Assembly (NCBI RefSeq): GCF_036322585.1 | Contig: NZ_AP024600.1 | Span: forward strand, 5,270,001 to 5,334,000 | Origin: Luteolibacter sp. LG18 | Lineage (GTDB): Bacteria; Verrucomicrobiota; Verrucomicrobiia; Verrucomicrobiales; Akkermansiaceae | Direction of reading: 5' to 3' | DNA length: 64,000 bases | Shown here: positions 6,981 to 15,157 of the stretch, piece after piece | Numbering within the stretch: the first letter of the stretch is position 1 | Layout of the letters: each line of letters opens with the position of its first letter | Notes under the pieces: model-generated | Databases searched by the model: none | Told to the model about the DNA's origin: nothing | The model's input: only the letters and a program-made list of their open reading frames with translations | Program-made: the position numbers and the translations under genes

Positions 6981-8843
6981 TCAGACGGGTTCGAGCGTCT
7001 TGGGAACCGGGTGCGCGTTGGCGTGCGCCTGGCTGGCGGTCGCGGGCACCGGCGCGTGCGGCGAGGACTCGCCCGCGGGCGGGTAGAACTCGGCCATCTT
7101 CGCGATGAACTCGTCGATGAAGACCTGCATCGTCCCCATGTTCTCTTTGATCCGGCTGTTGAGGTAGCTGTAGATGAAGAGCGCCGGGATCGCGACGATC
7201 AGGCCCGCCACGGTGGCGAGCAGCGCGCTGGCGATGCCGGGCGCGATCGAGTTGACGTCCACCTCGCCGCTCTTCGCGATGATGGCGAAGGTGATCATCA
7301 CGCCCACCACCGTGCCGAGCAGGCCGACGTACGGGCCACCCGCGATGCTCATGGTGAGGAACACCAGGCCCTTGCCGAGGTGGTGGTTCTCATGGACCAG
7401 ACCGGCGTCCAGGCTGGCGCGGATCGCCTCGATCGAGCGACCGGACAGGCCCTTGGTGCGCGTCTTGTCCCGCTCCAGGCGGTGGCGGATTTCCTCCGAG
7501 CCGATGTGGTAGAGGTGGTAGAGCGGCGATTGCTTCACCAGCGCCAGCGTCTTCGCGTCGGCCAGGCCGCCGAAGCTGCTGACGTTGTCCTGGTCGCCGT
7601 GGTCCAACGCGGTGAGGTCGCCGGAGAGCTTCTTCCACTGCGACAGGAACGCCTTGCCGCCCTTCTGGATCGAGTTGAGGTAAAAGAATTTCTGCACCGC
7701 CACGGTCCAGCCGACGGCGATCATGAGCACGCACACGCCGATGGCCATCCAGCCGTCGAACATCATGTTCTTCGCGATGTCGCCGAAGAGCATGATGTGC
7801 TCGAGCGCCGCGCTGTGCTTGCCGCCGCCTTCCGAGCCCTCGACCTCGCCGACGGCCACCGCCTTGGTCGCCGCCTCGCTGGTGCCCTGGGTGAGCGCCG
7901 CGAGCTTCAGCCAGCCTTCGGGGCGGGCCACCTTCGAGATCTCCAGTTCGTCGAGTTCGCCGGTGGCGCGGTCCGCGGCCGAGGCACCGCCGATGAGCAA
8001 GGGTGCCGTGCTGGCGGGCAGGCCCGCGCCGAGCGACCCGGCGGCCACGCCGTTGACATAGGTCTTGATGACCGCGCCCTCCGCGATGAAGGCAACGTGG
8101 CTCCAGGCTCCGGCCGCGATGGGGGCTCCGGCGCTACTACGGGTGCCGTTGTTCTCGACCACCAGCTTGCCGTCGTCGAGCAGCACGCGGAAGCTGTCGC
8201 GGCTGAAGAGCACGGCGTTCGGGCGCAGCGCGGCGGGCTTCACCCATGCCGACCAGGTCAGCGCCTGGTTGGCCGTCCACTCGAGCGTCGCCGTGTTCGG
8301 AACGCTCACCGGCTCCCCGGCCGCGAGCCGCAGGCCGCCGCCCACCACCGCCCCGTCCGAGGCTTGGCCGGGCTTTTCCGCGTTGTTCTTCGCCGGCGAC
8401 GAGTCGGCCGGGGCCGCGCCGCGGTCGGCGAAGTGGTAGACCAGCACCGTGTCCGCGTCGTAGGCCGGGGCGCTTTCCGCCGCGGCTTTCGGATTGCCGT
8501 AGTAGAGCGTGAACTTCGCCGCGCCACCCTTCACCGCGGGCACCTTCACCCACACGAAGGCCTCGTTCATCACGCAGTCGTATTTCTCGATCTGGTAGGC
8601 GAGCTCCTTGCCGTCCTCGCCGATGAAGCGCAGGTCGCTGCCGTCCTCCTTCGCCGAGCCGAACTGGAAGTTGCCGTCGTGCAGGCGCACCAGCACCGTG
8701 GCGGATCCGGCGTCGCCCGCGTCCTTCGCGTCGACGGTCACCGGCTGGCGCTGCGTCCACTCTTTGTTCCACCAGTCATTCGCGGCCTGGAGCGGCGAAG
8801 CGGCGGTCAAGAGGATCAGAAAGCTGGAGGGGAGGAGGCGCAT
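6981..8843 (-). CDS. DUF2341 + LamG-like lectin domain fused to a MotA/TolQ/ExbB proton channel
   Basis: The protein has 620 residues. The signal peptide ends near residue 20 (SPLQAA). A DUF2341-type domain (about 25-130) starts with WWNKEWTQRQPVTV. A LamG/concanavalin-like jelly-roll follows (about 155-310; LTWSAWVKP, SHVAFIAEGAVIKTYVNGV). A transmembrane helix lies near 360-385 (MAIGVCVLMIAVGWTVAV), and the ExbB/TolQ channel core, with its two further helices, near 475-585 (GGPYVGLLGTVVGVMITF; IASALLATVAGLIVAIPALF). ExbB normally begins with a short periplasmic tail, so this places a large carbohydrate-binding-like module in the periplasm joined to the motor. It sits upstream of ExbD and TonB on the same strand. 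Similar fusions are known in Verrucomicrobiota and Planctomycetota, but the ligand and purpose are not established. Confidence 0.88.
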   Translation of the reverse strand: MRLLPSSFLILLTAASPLQAANDWWNKEWTQRQPVTVDAKDAGDAGSATVLVRLHDGNFQFGSAKEDGSDLRFIGEDGKELAYQIEKYDCVMNEAFVWVKVPAVKGGAAKFTLYYGNPKAAAESAPAYDADTVLVYHFADRGAAPADSSPAKNNAEKPGQASDGAVVGGGLRLAAGEPVSVPNTATLEWTANQALTWSAWVKPAALRPNAVLFSRDSFRVLLDDGKLVVENNGTRSSAGAPIAAGAWSHVAFIAEGAVIKTYVNGVAAGSLGAGLPASTAPLLIGGASAADRATGELDELEISKVARPEGWLKLAALTQGTSEAATKAVAVGEVEGSEGGGKHSAALEHIMLFGDIAKNMMFDGWMAIGVCVLMIAVGWTVAVQKFFYLNSIQKGGKAFLSQWKKLSGDLTALDHGDQDNVSSFGGLADAKTLALVKQSPLYHLYHIGSEEIRHRLERDKTRTKGLSGRSIEAIRASLDAGLVHENHHLGKGLVFLTMSIAGGPYVGLLGTVVGVMITFAIIAKSGEVDVNSIAPGIASALLATVAGLIVAIPALFIYSYLNSRIKENMGTMQVFIDEFIAKMAEFYPPAGESSPHAPVPATASQAHANAHPVPKTLEPV

Positions 8844-8875
8844 GTTGAGAGTTGAGGGCTGAGAGTTGAGAGTCG
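8844..8875. repeat. Tandem GTTGAGA heptamers upstream of the ExbB fusion
   Basis: Directly upstream of the start codon, on the plus strand, GTTGAGA recurs with variants (GGCTGAGA, GTTGAGA, GTCGGA). It occupies the spot where a ribosome-binding site would lie on the minus strand, where it reads as CTCTCAACTCTC-like sequence with no purine-rich Shine-Dalgarno. Translation of the ExbB fusion may therefore rely on an unusual leader. Confidence 0.6.
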
Positions 8876-8902
8876 GAGGAAGAGAAGAAGGATCGGGCCG
8901 GT

Positions 8903-10486
8903 TTAGAAATCGCCCCAGACGCGGAAGGTGTAGAGCGGCTGTCGGTCCTGGCCGTTGGAGCGGCGCAGCAGCGGCAGGCCGACATCGAGCGAGCCGTTGT
9001 AGTGGTCGAGGAAGCGGCCGCGCGTGCCGAGGCCCACGCTCAGCAGGCTGCTGCCGGGGTCCTGGCCGGGCAGCGGCGACTGGATCGAGGTGAACCCGGC
9101 GTCGCCGAAGACGTAGAAGCGCCAGTCGTTCTCCGCGTCGTCCTTGCCGCTGCCGAGCAACGACGGACTCCGTAGTTCGAGCGTCGCCGAGATCGCGTCG
9201 TCGCCCAGCGCCTCGCTTTCGAGGTAGCCGCGCACCGTGCCCAGGCCGCCCGCCGCGAACTGCTCGCTGTTGATCAGCGGCTGGCTCGACATCTGGCCCT
9301 GCACGCGCGCGAAGCCCTGCAAACCGTATGGCAGGTCCTGCGTCCGCGACAGATCGCCGCGGAAGTAAAGGAAGCTGCCCTCGCTCTTGTAGCGCTTGTT
9401 GTCGAACTCATCGGCCGAGGCCCCGAGCCCGCGCAGGTGCAGCGTCACCCCGCCGTTGAAATCCGTCTTACCGCTCTTGCCCTTCAGCGACGCGGTGTAG
9501 AGCGCCGTCAGCGGGTAGTAGGTGATCGGCGTCTGCACCGTCGAGCTGCCCGACGTCAGGTTCTCGTCGAAGTGCTTGTAGTCGAAGCCGAAGCTCAGCG
9601 ACTGGAAGAAGTCCTTGCCCTGAGGCAGCGTCTTGAGCGCGCGCAGCCCGACGATCTCGCCGCGACCCGCCACCGCGAGGCCACCGAGCGTCGAGACGTT
9701 GCTGTCCTGCTTCGTGCCCTGCAGCATCAGGCTCCAGCCGTCCGAGTTCGGCAGCGGCGCCATGTAGTAACCCGAGAACACTTTCGCGTCGTCGATGTTC
9801 ATCGGCGCCACCTGGAAGCTCAGCCCCATCGCGTGGCCGAGTTGCCACAGGTTGTCATACGAGATCGCGCCGTTGAGCCGCAGCTCGGTGGTGTCCGCGC
9901 TGTAGCGGTTGTTGAGCTCCACACTGCCGTGCAGCGGCAGCTCGTCCTTCACCTTCAGGTCGATGTCCACCGTCCCCGGCTCCACGCCCGGCCGCAGCTC
10001 CGGCGTCACCGTGCGGCCCGCCAGTTGGTTCATTGAGACGAGGTTCTTCGTCACCTCGTTGAAATTGACCACCTTCCCTTCCGCCAGCGCCGGGGCCATC
10101 CCCTTGAGCTGCGACGGCGAGGTGTATTGACCGCCCTTCACCCGCAACCGGCCGACCGGGTTTTCCGACACCTCCAGGATCACCGTCCCGCGCTTGATCT
10201 GCTGCACCGGGATGCCCACCGACACCGCCTGGTAGCCCTTGTCATGATAGAGCTTTTCCACTGCCGCCCGCGCGCGGTCCACGTCCGCCGGCATCTGCCC
10301 CGGCCCGAGGAACGGATACACCGCCTCGCCCACCTCCGCGCTCCCCACCACCCCGCTCTTCACCCCGCGAACCCGATACTCACGGATGTACATGGGGCGG
10401 GCCTCACCCTGGGAGCGCGCTTCCTGGACGGTCCAGGCAAAGGCGGCGGCGAAGGCAAGGCGGAAGCTGTATTTGAAATCAAACAT
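8903..10486 (-). CDS. Two-partner secretion outer-membrane transporter (TpsB, ShlB/FhaC/HecB family)
   Basis: The protein has 527 residues. The start at 10486 is chosen for the signal peptide MFDFKYSFRLAFAAAFAWTV. Residues about 30-190 hold the POTRA-type periplasmic domains (YIREYRVRGV; GTVILEVSENPVGRLRVKGG). The remainder is a 16-strand-type barrel, with the family signature VRGY at residues 418-421 in the loop that folds back into the pore, and a C-terminal aromatic residue (FRVWGDF). It should secrete the TpsA protein encoded at the left end. The two are separated by the ExbB/ExbD/TonB/porin genes, which is unusual because TpsA and TpsB are commonly adjacent. Confidence 0.92.
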   Translation of the reverse strand: MFDFKYSFRLAFAAAFAWTVQEARSQGEARPMYIREYRVRGVKSGVVGSAEVGEAVYPFLGPGQMPADVDRARAAVEKLYHDKGYQAVSVGIPVQQIKRGTVILEVSENPVGRLRVKGGQYTSPSQLKGMAPALAEGKVVNFNEVTKNLVSMNQLAGRTVTPELRPGVEPGTVDIDLKVKDELPLHGSVELNNRYSADTTELRLNGAISYDNLWQLGHAMGLSFQVAPMNIDDAKVFSGYYMAPLPNSDGWSLMLQGTKQDSNVSTLGGLAVAGRGEIVGLRALKTLPQGKDFFQSLSFGFDYKHFDENLTSGSSTVQTPITYYPLTALYTASLKGKSGKTDFNGGVTLHLRGLGASADEFDNKRYKSEGSFLYFRGDLSRTQDLPYGLQGFARVQGQMSSQPLINSEQFAAGGLGTVRGYLESEALGDDAISATLELRSPSLLGSGKDDAENDWRFYVFGDAGFTSIQSPLPGQDPGSSLLSVGLGTRGRFLDHYNGSLDVGLPLLRRSNGQDRQPLYTFRVWGDF

Positions 10487-10561
10487 GAGGACGGCTCTGG
10501 CTAAGAGGAGATCCGGAAAGACTGAAGGCATCCGGGGGGGACGCCGATAGAGACGGGCGGG

Positions 10562-11146
10562 TCAATCGGCGCTGGTTTCGAGGGCGGTCTGGCGGACATC
10601 GGCAAAAGCGGTCCACCCCCACTTGGTGCGGAACAACTCGTCCTCGTAACTGAGGCCGCGTCGCGGATGGCGGGAGGCGACCGGAGCAACCAACGCCTCG
10701 TCCTCACCGCCATCCGCGGTCTTTTCGACACTCACGGCGAGCGCCACGCCCGACGTGCCGGACACGGGACGGAAGCCGCGGACCAAAACCGATCCGCGGT
10801 TCACGCGCAGCGTGTTTCCAGGCAGGGAGGCTTCGACCGGTGTGAATTCTTCCACGTCATCCACCGGAACCCCGGCCACCTCCGCGGAGGCGACGGGAGC
10901 ATTCGAAGCCACCCTGCCCGAAGGCGCGTCCGACCCAGCGGACGCCTGCGGACGCGAATCCCCTTCCCGCTTCCGGGATTCCTTTTCCTCCACCACTCCG
11001 CCCATCTGTTCCAGCGGACGCTGGCGACCGATCGAGCGCTGGTCGAGTTCACGACGCAACGGCGCGACCGAGCGGTCATGGCTGCGCACGAACAAACTGA
11101 TCGTGAGCAGGACCGCGAAGACGGCGATGAGGTGGAGGGGTTTCAT
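10562..11146 (-). CDS. Hypothetical membrane-anchored protein in the envelope cluster
   Basis: The protein has 194 residues and begins MKPLHLIAVFAVLLTISLFV, a single N-terminal membrane anchor or uncleaved signal. The start at 11146 was preferred over an upstream in-frame ATG because it begins the hydrophobic segment. The middle is polar and Arg/Glu/Ser/Pro-rich, and the C-terminal third contains short hydrophobic strands (VLVRGFRPVSGTSGVALAVS). No family was recognised. It lies 31 bp downstream of the binding-protein-like gene and 75 bp upstream of the TpsB gene, so it is probably part of the same cluster. Confidence 0.65.
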   Translation of the reverse strand: MKPLHLIAVFAVLLTISLFVRSHDRSVAPLRRELDQRSIGRQRPLEQMGGVVEEKESRKREGDSRPQASAGSDAPSGRVASNAPVASAEVAGVPVDDVEEFTPVEASLPGNTLRVNRGSVLVRGFRPVSGTSGVALAVSVEKTADGGEDEALVAPVASRHPRRGLSYEDELFRTKWGWTAFADVRQTALETSAD

Positions 11147-11177
11147 GGCGGGAAGGAGACTCGCGGATACCGCGGGA

Positions 11178-12506
11178 TTACTTCGGCACCACCAGACCGC
11201 CGTCGGTGAAGCGCTGGACCTTGAAGGTACTGTCGTTGAAGAGGCCACCGCCGGAGGGCGCGTCCACGTTCTTGATCTGATCGCGCAGGGCGTTGGCGAA
11301 GGTCAGCTTCAGGCCGGTGAGACCGCTCTGCGGCTTGAGGATGCGATTGTAGAGCCAGGCGGTGTAGCGGCCGTTCTGGACGTTCGAACTGGTGAGGTCG
11401 ACGCCGTTGTATTTCAGCGCCACGCCGCGGTTGCCCACCGGCACCACGCCGTTGCCGCCGAGGATGCGATCGGTGGCGTCGCCCGGGGTCACGTAACCGA
11501 TGTAGTAACCGGCGGTGGCGTTCGGGTAGAGGAACTGGTTCGTCTGCGTGTCCTCGTCGAAGTACTTCCCCTTGTAGGCATCGGAGCCGAGCGTGACGGT
11601 CAGGTTCTGGGCAACGAGGGCACCGGAGCTGAAGCCGCCGTTTCCGAGCGCACTGAAGATGCCGCTGACGGTTTCCGCCGGCCACAGCGCGTGGGAGTTC
11701 ACGGTGCCGCCGTAGGTGATGCCGCTGGCGGTGGTGGTGCCTGTGACGGACGGCTGCCACACCGAGACGCCGGTGGTGGTGCCCAGGCCGATCTCGGTGT
11801 AGGCACCGAAGCGCTGGCCCGCGTCCGTGTTACGGCCGATGGCGTAGACGATCTTGTTCTGGTCGGCGGAGAAGTCGCCGGTGAACTGGGCGAGCGACAC
11901 CGATCCGGAGGTGTAGAGGAGTTGCGCCAGTTGTGTGGTGATGTTCGCGCCGGCGGTCGGGAAACCCGGGCTGGCATAGAAGCCGAGCGGCGAAACGCCG
12001 ACGATCTCCTCGACCACGGGATTGTAGGTCACGTTTTCGAACACGCCGTTGAACGGCGAGGTCGACTGGAAGTTCGTGGAGAAACCGAAGTCGGCCTTCC
12101 CGATCTCATAGTCCACGTTGAGGTTGGTGGCGGTGAGCGGGTTCGGCACGGAGCCGGTGCCGGTGCCATTGCTCACCACGAAGCGCTGGTCGGTATTGCC
12201 CGCCACCGCGGCCACCCCGGCGAGCGCTCCGGAGTAGGAGACCTTGATGATGACCGCGTTGCCGTTGTAGGTGCCGTTCCAGGCACCGAAGTTCGCGCCG
12301 GTGGCGGTGCTCAGCGAGCCGGAGGACGAGGTGTTGCCGTTGATGCCCTGGAAGGTCCAGCCGGAGGCGAGGATGTGGGAGATCGCGGTCTGGGTGGCGA
12401 CGCGGTCGCCGTTCGAGGCCACGATGCGGATGACGGTCTGGCCGGAGGCCGTGCCGCCGAGGGCGAGAACGAGGGCGGCGAGGGCCGCGCTTTTGAACGG
12501 TTTCAT
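11178..12506 (-). CDS. Secreted protein resembling a periplasmic solute-binding protein
   Basis: The protein has 442 residues. The signal peptide MKPFKSAALAALVLALGGTA ends near residue 23, which fixes the start. The body begins TVIRIVASNGDRVATQTAIS and contains patterns loosely like PstS-type binding proteins: an early strand-helix unit, IIKVSYSGALAGVAAVAG, then a segment describing a hinge-like fold with VDYEIGKADFGFS and a later NGRYTAWLYNRIL. The resemblance is by eye and weak. If right, it would deliver or sense a small solute in the periplasm near the putative porin and TonB complex. Alternatively it is a structural surface protein. It lies 49 bp downstream of the PEP-CTERM gene. Confidence 0.6.
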   Translation of the reverse strand: MKPFKSAALAALVLALGGTASGQTVIRIVASNGDRVATQTAISHILASGWTFQGINGNTSSSGSLSTATGANFGAWNGTYNGNAVIIKVSYSGALAGVAAVAGNTDQRFVVSNGTGTGSVPNPLTATNLNVDYEIGKADFGFSTNFQSTSPFNGVFENVTYNPVVEEIVGVSPLGFYASPGFPTAGANITTQLAQLLYTSGSVSLAQFTGDFSADQNKIVYAIGRNTDAGQRFGAYTEIGLGTTTGVSVWQPSVTGTTTASGITYGGTVNSHALWPAETVSGIFSALGNGGFSSGALVAQNLTVTLGSDAYKGKYFDEDTQTNQFLYPNATAGYYIGYVTPGDATDRILGGNGVVPVGNRGVALKYNGVDLTSSNVQNGRYTAWLYNRILKPQSGLTGLKLTFANALRDQIKNVDAPSGGGLFNDSTFKVQRFTDGGLVVPK

Positions 12507-12555
12507 GGAATGTGGGTTGGGAAGGAGGTTGATATTACGAGGAATGCAGTAGGAT

Positions 12556-13371
12556 TCAGGCGGAGGGACGGCGGCGGCGGGAAACACCGAGCAGCAGACC
12601 CGCCGCGGCGATCACGGTGACGGTGGGCTCCGGCACCGGGGTGACGGTGGAGGTGAAGCTCAGCACGCCGGTGTCGCTGATGGTGAAGTAGCCGGGCGTG
12701 GTGACGCCGGTGGAGCCGATGCGGTAGAGATCGAGCGCGGTGCCGGCGGTGCCATCGCCGAAGTTGCCCTCGATGCTGTTCCAGCCGCTGAGCGTGCCGA
12801 AGTCGGAGGTGCCCGCGGTTCCCACCTGCTTGAAGTAGCTGGAGGCGCTGGACGAATTCGTCTGGAGCACGCCGAAGTTGCTGTTGTCCGTGGACGTGCT
12901 GCCCTGGTAGCCGCCGATGCCCTGGAGCACCGGGGTGATCTGGTTGGCGGTGCTGGTGCGGTTCGCGGCGCTCAGGCCGATCCATGGATCGCTCTGCACG
13001 CCGACGGTTGCCTGCTCCTTGGACGCGTAGAGCGTGGGGCTGGCTCCCGGGCTGACGCCGAAGATGCCCCACGAGACATCGCCACGGGTATTCCAATCCT
13101 CACCGTAGGTGGCCACGAGGTCGGCGCCGACGTTGCCGACGTTCAGGGTGATGGTGGAGCCCGGCGTGGCATCGCGGAACTGCGAATACTGGCCGACATT
13201 GACGATGTAGGAGGTGGAGCTGCCCTGGCCGTCGGTGGCGCGGAAGGCGACGAAGATGTCGCCGGAAGCCGGTGCCGCGACGACGACGGAGCCCCGCGCC
13301 GTGACAGCCCCGAGGGCCACGCCGGCGATGGCGAAGAGGATCGCCCGCAGTGTTTTGGATTGAAGTTTCAT
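12556..13371 (-). CDS. PEP-CTERM sorting-domain surface protein
   Basis: The protein has 271 residues. Its signal peptide begins at 13371 (MKLQSKTLRAILFAIAGVAL). The C-terminus is a canonical PEP-CTERM tail: VPEP, a hydrophobic helix (TVTVIAAAGLLLGV) and a basic end (SRRRRPSA). Such tails are recognised by an exosortase, here encoded elsewhere. The mature region shares a domain with the next gene upstream (13604-14659), including DIFVAFRATDGQG, WGIFGVSPG, QGIGGY and TAGTSDFGTLSGW. The function of that domain is not recognised. It heads toward the binding-protein-like gene on the same strand. Confidence 0.85.
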   Translation of the reverse strand: MKLQSKTLRAILFAIAGVALGAVTARGSVVVAAPASGDIFVAFRATDGQGSSTSYIVNVGQYSQFRDATPGSTITLNVGNVGADLVATYGEDWNTRGDVSWGIFGVSPGASPTLYASKEQATVGVQSDPWIGLSAANRTSTANQITPVLQGIGGYQGSTSTDNSNFGVLQTNSSSASSYFKQVGTAGTSDFGTLSGWNSIEGNFGDGTAGTALDLYRIGSTGVTTPGYFTISDTGVLSFTSTVTPVPEPTVTVIAAAGLLLGVSRRRRPSA

Positions 13372-13603
13372 CTGTCTTTCGAAGTGTTCGGGAATGGCTG
13401 GCCCGCGCGTGGCGGAGCCGGGGGATGCGGGAATCGACCGCCGCGTGCGCTTGTGGTCGGACCCGGGTCTCGGGTGGGGAAAAGGCCTCCGGGAGTGCCG
13501 GTCGGTGGGAAATCTCGCGTGCCGCGCGCGGCGACACGCCAACGCTCATCGACAGCAACAGGTGGAGCAGGTCATCGGACAAATGAGGGGATGGGAGGAA
13601 CGA

Positions 13604-14659
13604 TCACTGCGAAACGCGCACGCGGTAAAACCCGGTGGGTCTGGCGCGGCGGACAACGTCGGTATCCAGGAAAGTGTGGAGCGCGACGCCGGTGGAGGCA
13701 TAGGTGCCGACCGTCTGCCACGATCCGGTGGCAAGCGTCTGCGAGTACTCCACCGTGTAGGTGCGGGAGGAGATCACGTTGAAGTTCACGTGGACGCCAT
13801 CCCCGGCCGGAGCCACGGACTGGAGGCGGAAGAAGTCCGAGGCATCGTTCGGGTTCGTGCCCGCGAGCGTCTCGTTGTCATCGGTGATGCCGTCGCCATC
13901 GGTATCCGAGGAAGGCGCGCTCGGCACCACGTTGGTGAAATGGACCGTGCCGGAGCTGTTGATGCTGAAGCTGCCCACCGTGGTCACGCCGGAGGCGGCG
14001 ATGCGGTGGAGATCGAGGATGGTGCCCGAAGCGCCATTGGCGAAGCTGCCCTCAATGCTGCTCCACTGGCTGAGCGACCCGAAGTCGCTGGTGCCCGCGG
14101 TGGCCACCTGCTTGTTGTAGCTGGAGGCATCGGCCGAATTCGTCTGGAAGGTGGCCACCAGGCTGTTGTCGGTGGAGAGGCGGCTCTTGTATCCGCCGAT
14201 GCCCTGGATCACCGGGCTGATGTTGTTCGCGGTGGTGGTGCGGGCGTTCGAGGCCAGCGCGGCCCACGCGGTGCTGCGGACATTCAACTGGGTGCGCTCG
14301 CGAGAACCGTAGACGATCGGGTTGCCGTTGTTCGGGCGGAAGGAGAAGATGCCCCAGAAAAGATCGGCGCGGGTATTCCACTCATCGCCGTAGGTCGCCT
14401 TCAGGTCCTCGCCGAGATCGCCGAGGTTCGCCACATCGAAGGAGCTGTTCGTGGCCGCGAGGGTGAACTGGGTGTCGACGCCGAGCTTCACCAGGTAGGA
14501 AGTCGCGGCTCCCTGGCCATCGCTGGCCCGGAACGCGAGGAACACATCGCCCGTCACCGGGTCCGGCACGGCGGGATTGACGGCCCGCGCGGCGGGGGCA
14601 ATGGCCAATACCAGGCTCGTCAGCGCGTAGAGGGCATGTCGTGTGGAAAGGGCACTCAT
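13604..14659 (-). CDS. Secreted paralogue of the PEP-CTERM protein with a calcium-repeat-like C-terminus
   Basis: The protein has 351 residues, starting with a signal peptide (MSALSTRHALYALTSLVLAI). Residues about 30-235 match the neighbour at 12556-13371 along their length: DVFLAFRASDGQG, WGIFSF, QGIGGYKSRLSTDNS, TAGTSDFGSLSQWSSIEG. Instead of a PEP-CTERM tail it has a thrombospondin type-3-like acidic motif (DTDGDGITDDNE, about residue 250) and a domain with SRTYTVEYSQTLATGSW that is common at the end of Verrucomicrobial secreted proteins. It is the first gene of the long minus-strand cluster. Tandem duplication with C-terminal swapping is the simplest origin. Confidence 0.8.
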   Translation of the reverse strand: MSALSTRHALYALTSLVLAIAPAARAVNPAVPDPVTGDVFLAFRASDGQGAATSYLVKLGVDTQFTLAATNSSFDVANLGDLGEDLKATYGDEWNTRADLFWGIFSFRPNNGNPIVYGSRERTQLNVRSTAWAALASNARTTTANNISPVIQGIGGYKSRLSTDNSLVATFQTNSADASSYNKQVATAGTSDFGSLSQWSSIEGSFANGASGTILDLHRIAASGVTTVGSFSINSSGTVHFTNVVPSAPSSDTDGDGITDDNETLAGTNPNDASDFFRLQSVAPAGDGVHVNFNVISSRTYTVEYSQTLATGSWQTVGTYASTGVALHTFLDTDVVRRARPTGFYRVRVSQ

Positions 14660-15157
14660 GGTGGCGGAAATTTTTAATCCGGATAATTTAAACCAGACTT
14701 TTTGGTATGCTTTAAAAGCGTGGAAAAGGGGGCGGAGGATGGTGGTGGGGGCCACGGCAGGACCGTGGAATATCCAGGCATCTCCGACGGAATCATCGGA
14801 GCATGGGAGCCGATCGCTTCCCCAGGCGGGGGATCGCGGGCGATTCTGGCCTATTTCCCGAGGATGATCGGGTCAACAGACGGTCTGGAGCGGGCCGACA
14901 GTTCCCACGGAGGTGGGTCACTGGCTCGGACTTGAATCACCGCACATCAATCTCATCATTTTAGTGTAGATTAGAAGTGCGGCTGCCGACTTCTTAGACC
15001 CCGTATTCCACCTGTCAAACTTATTTCGATCAAAAAGAGGGGGATTCACCGAGATCTTTGATTCCACGTTCGCCAGCGAAAGCCGAGCTCGCCCGCGGAT
15101 TCCCCGCGGCGTGCGATTCACCCGTAGGAATCCGGCATGGTCTGGTAGGATGGCGTC
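14660..15157. other. 498-bp divergent intergenic region
   Basis: This gap separates the minus-strand envelope cluster from the plus-strand GH43 gene, so promoters for both should lie here. The part next to the cluster (14660-14720) is AT-rich with TTTAAA and TAAATT stretches. A perfect 6-bp palindrome, CCACGG-CAGGA-CCGTGG, lies at 14752-14768, and a second AT-rich patch at 14940-15060. No clear -35/-10 pair could be fixed, and no coding sequence was convincing. Confidence 0.5.
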
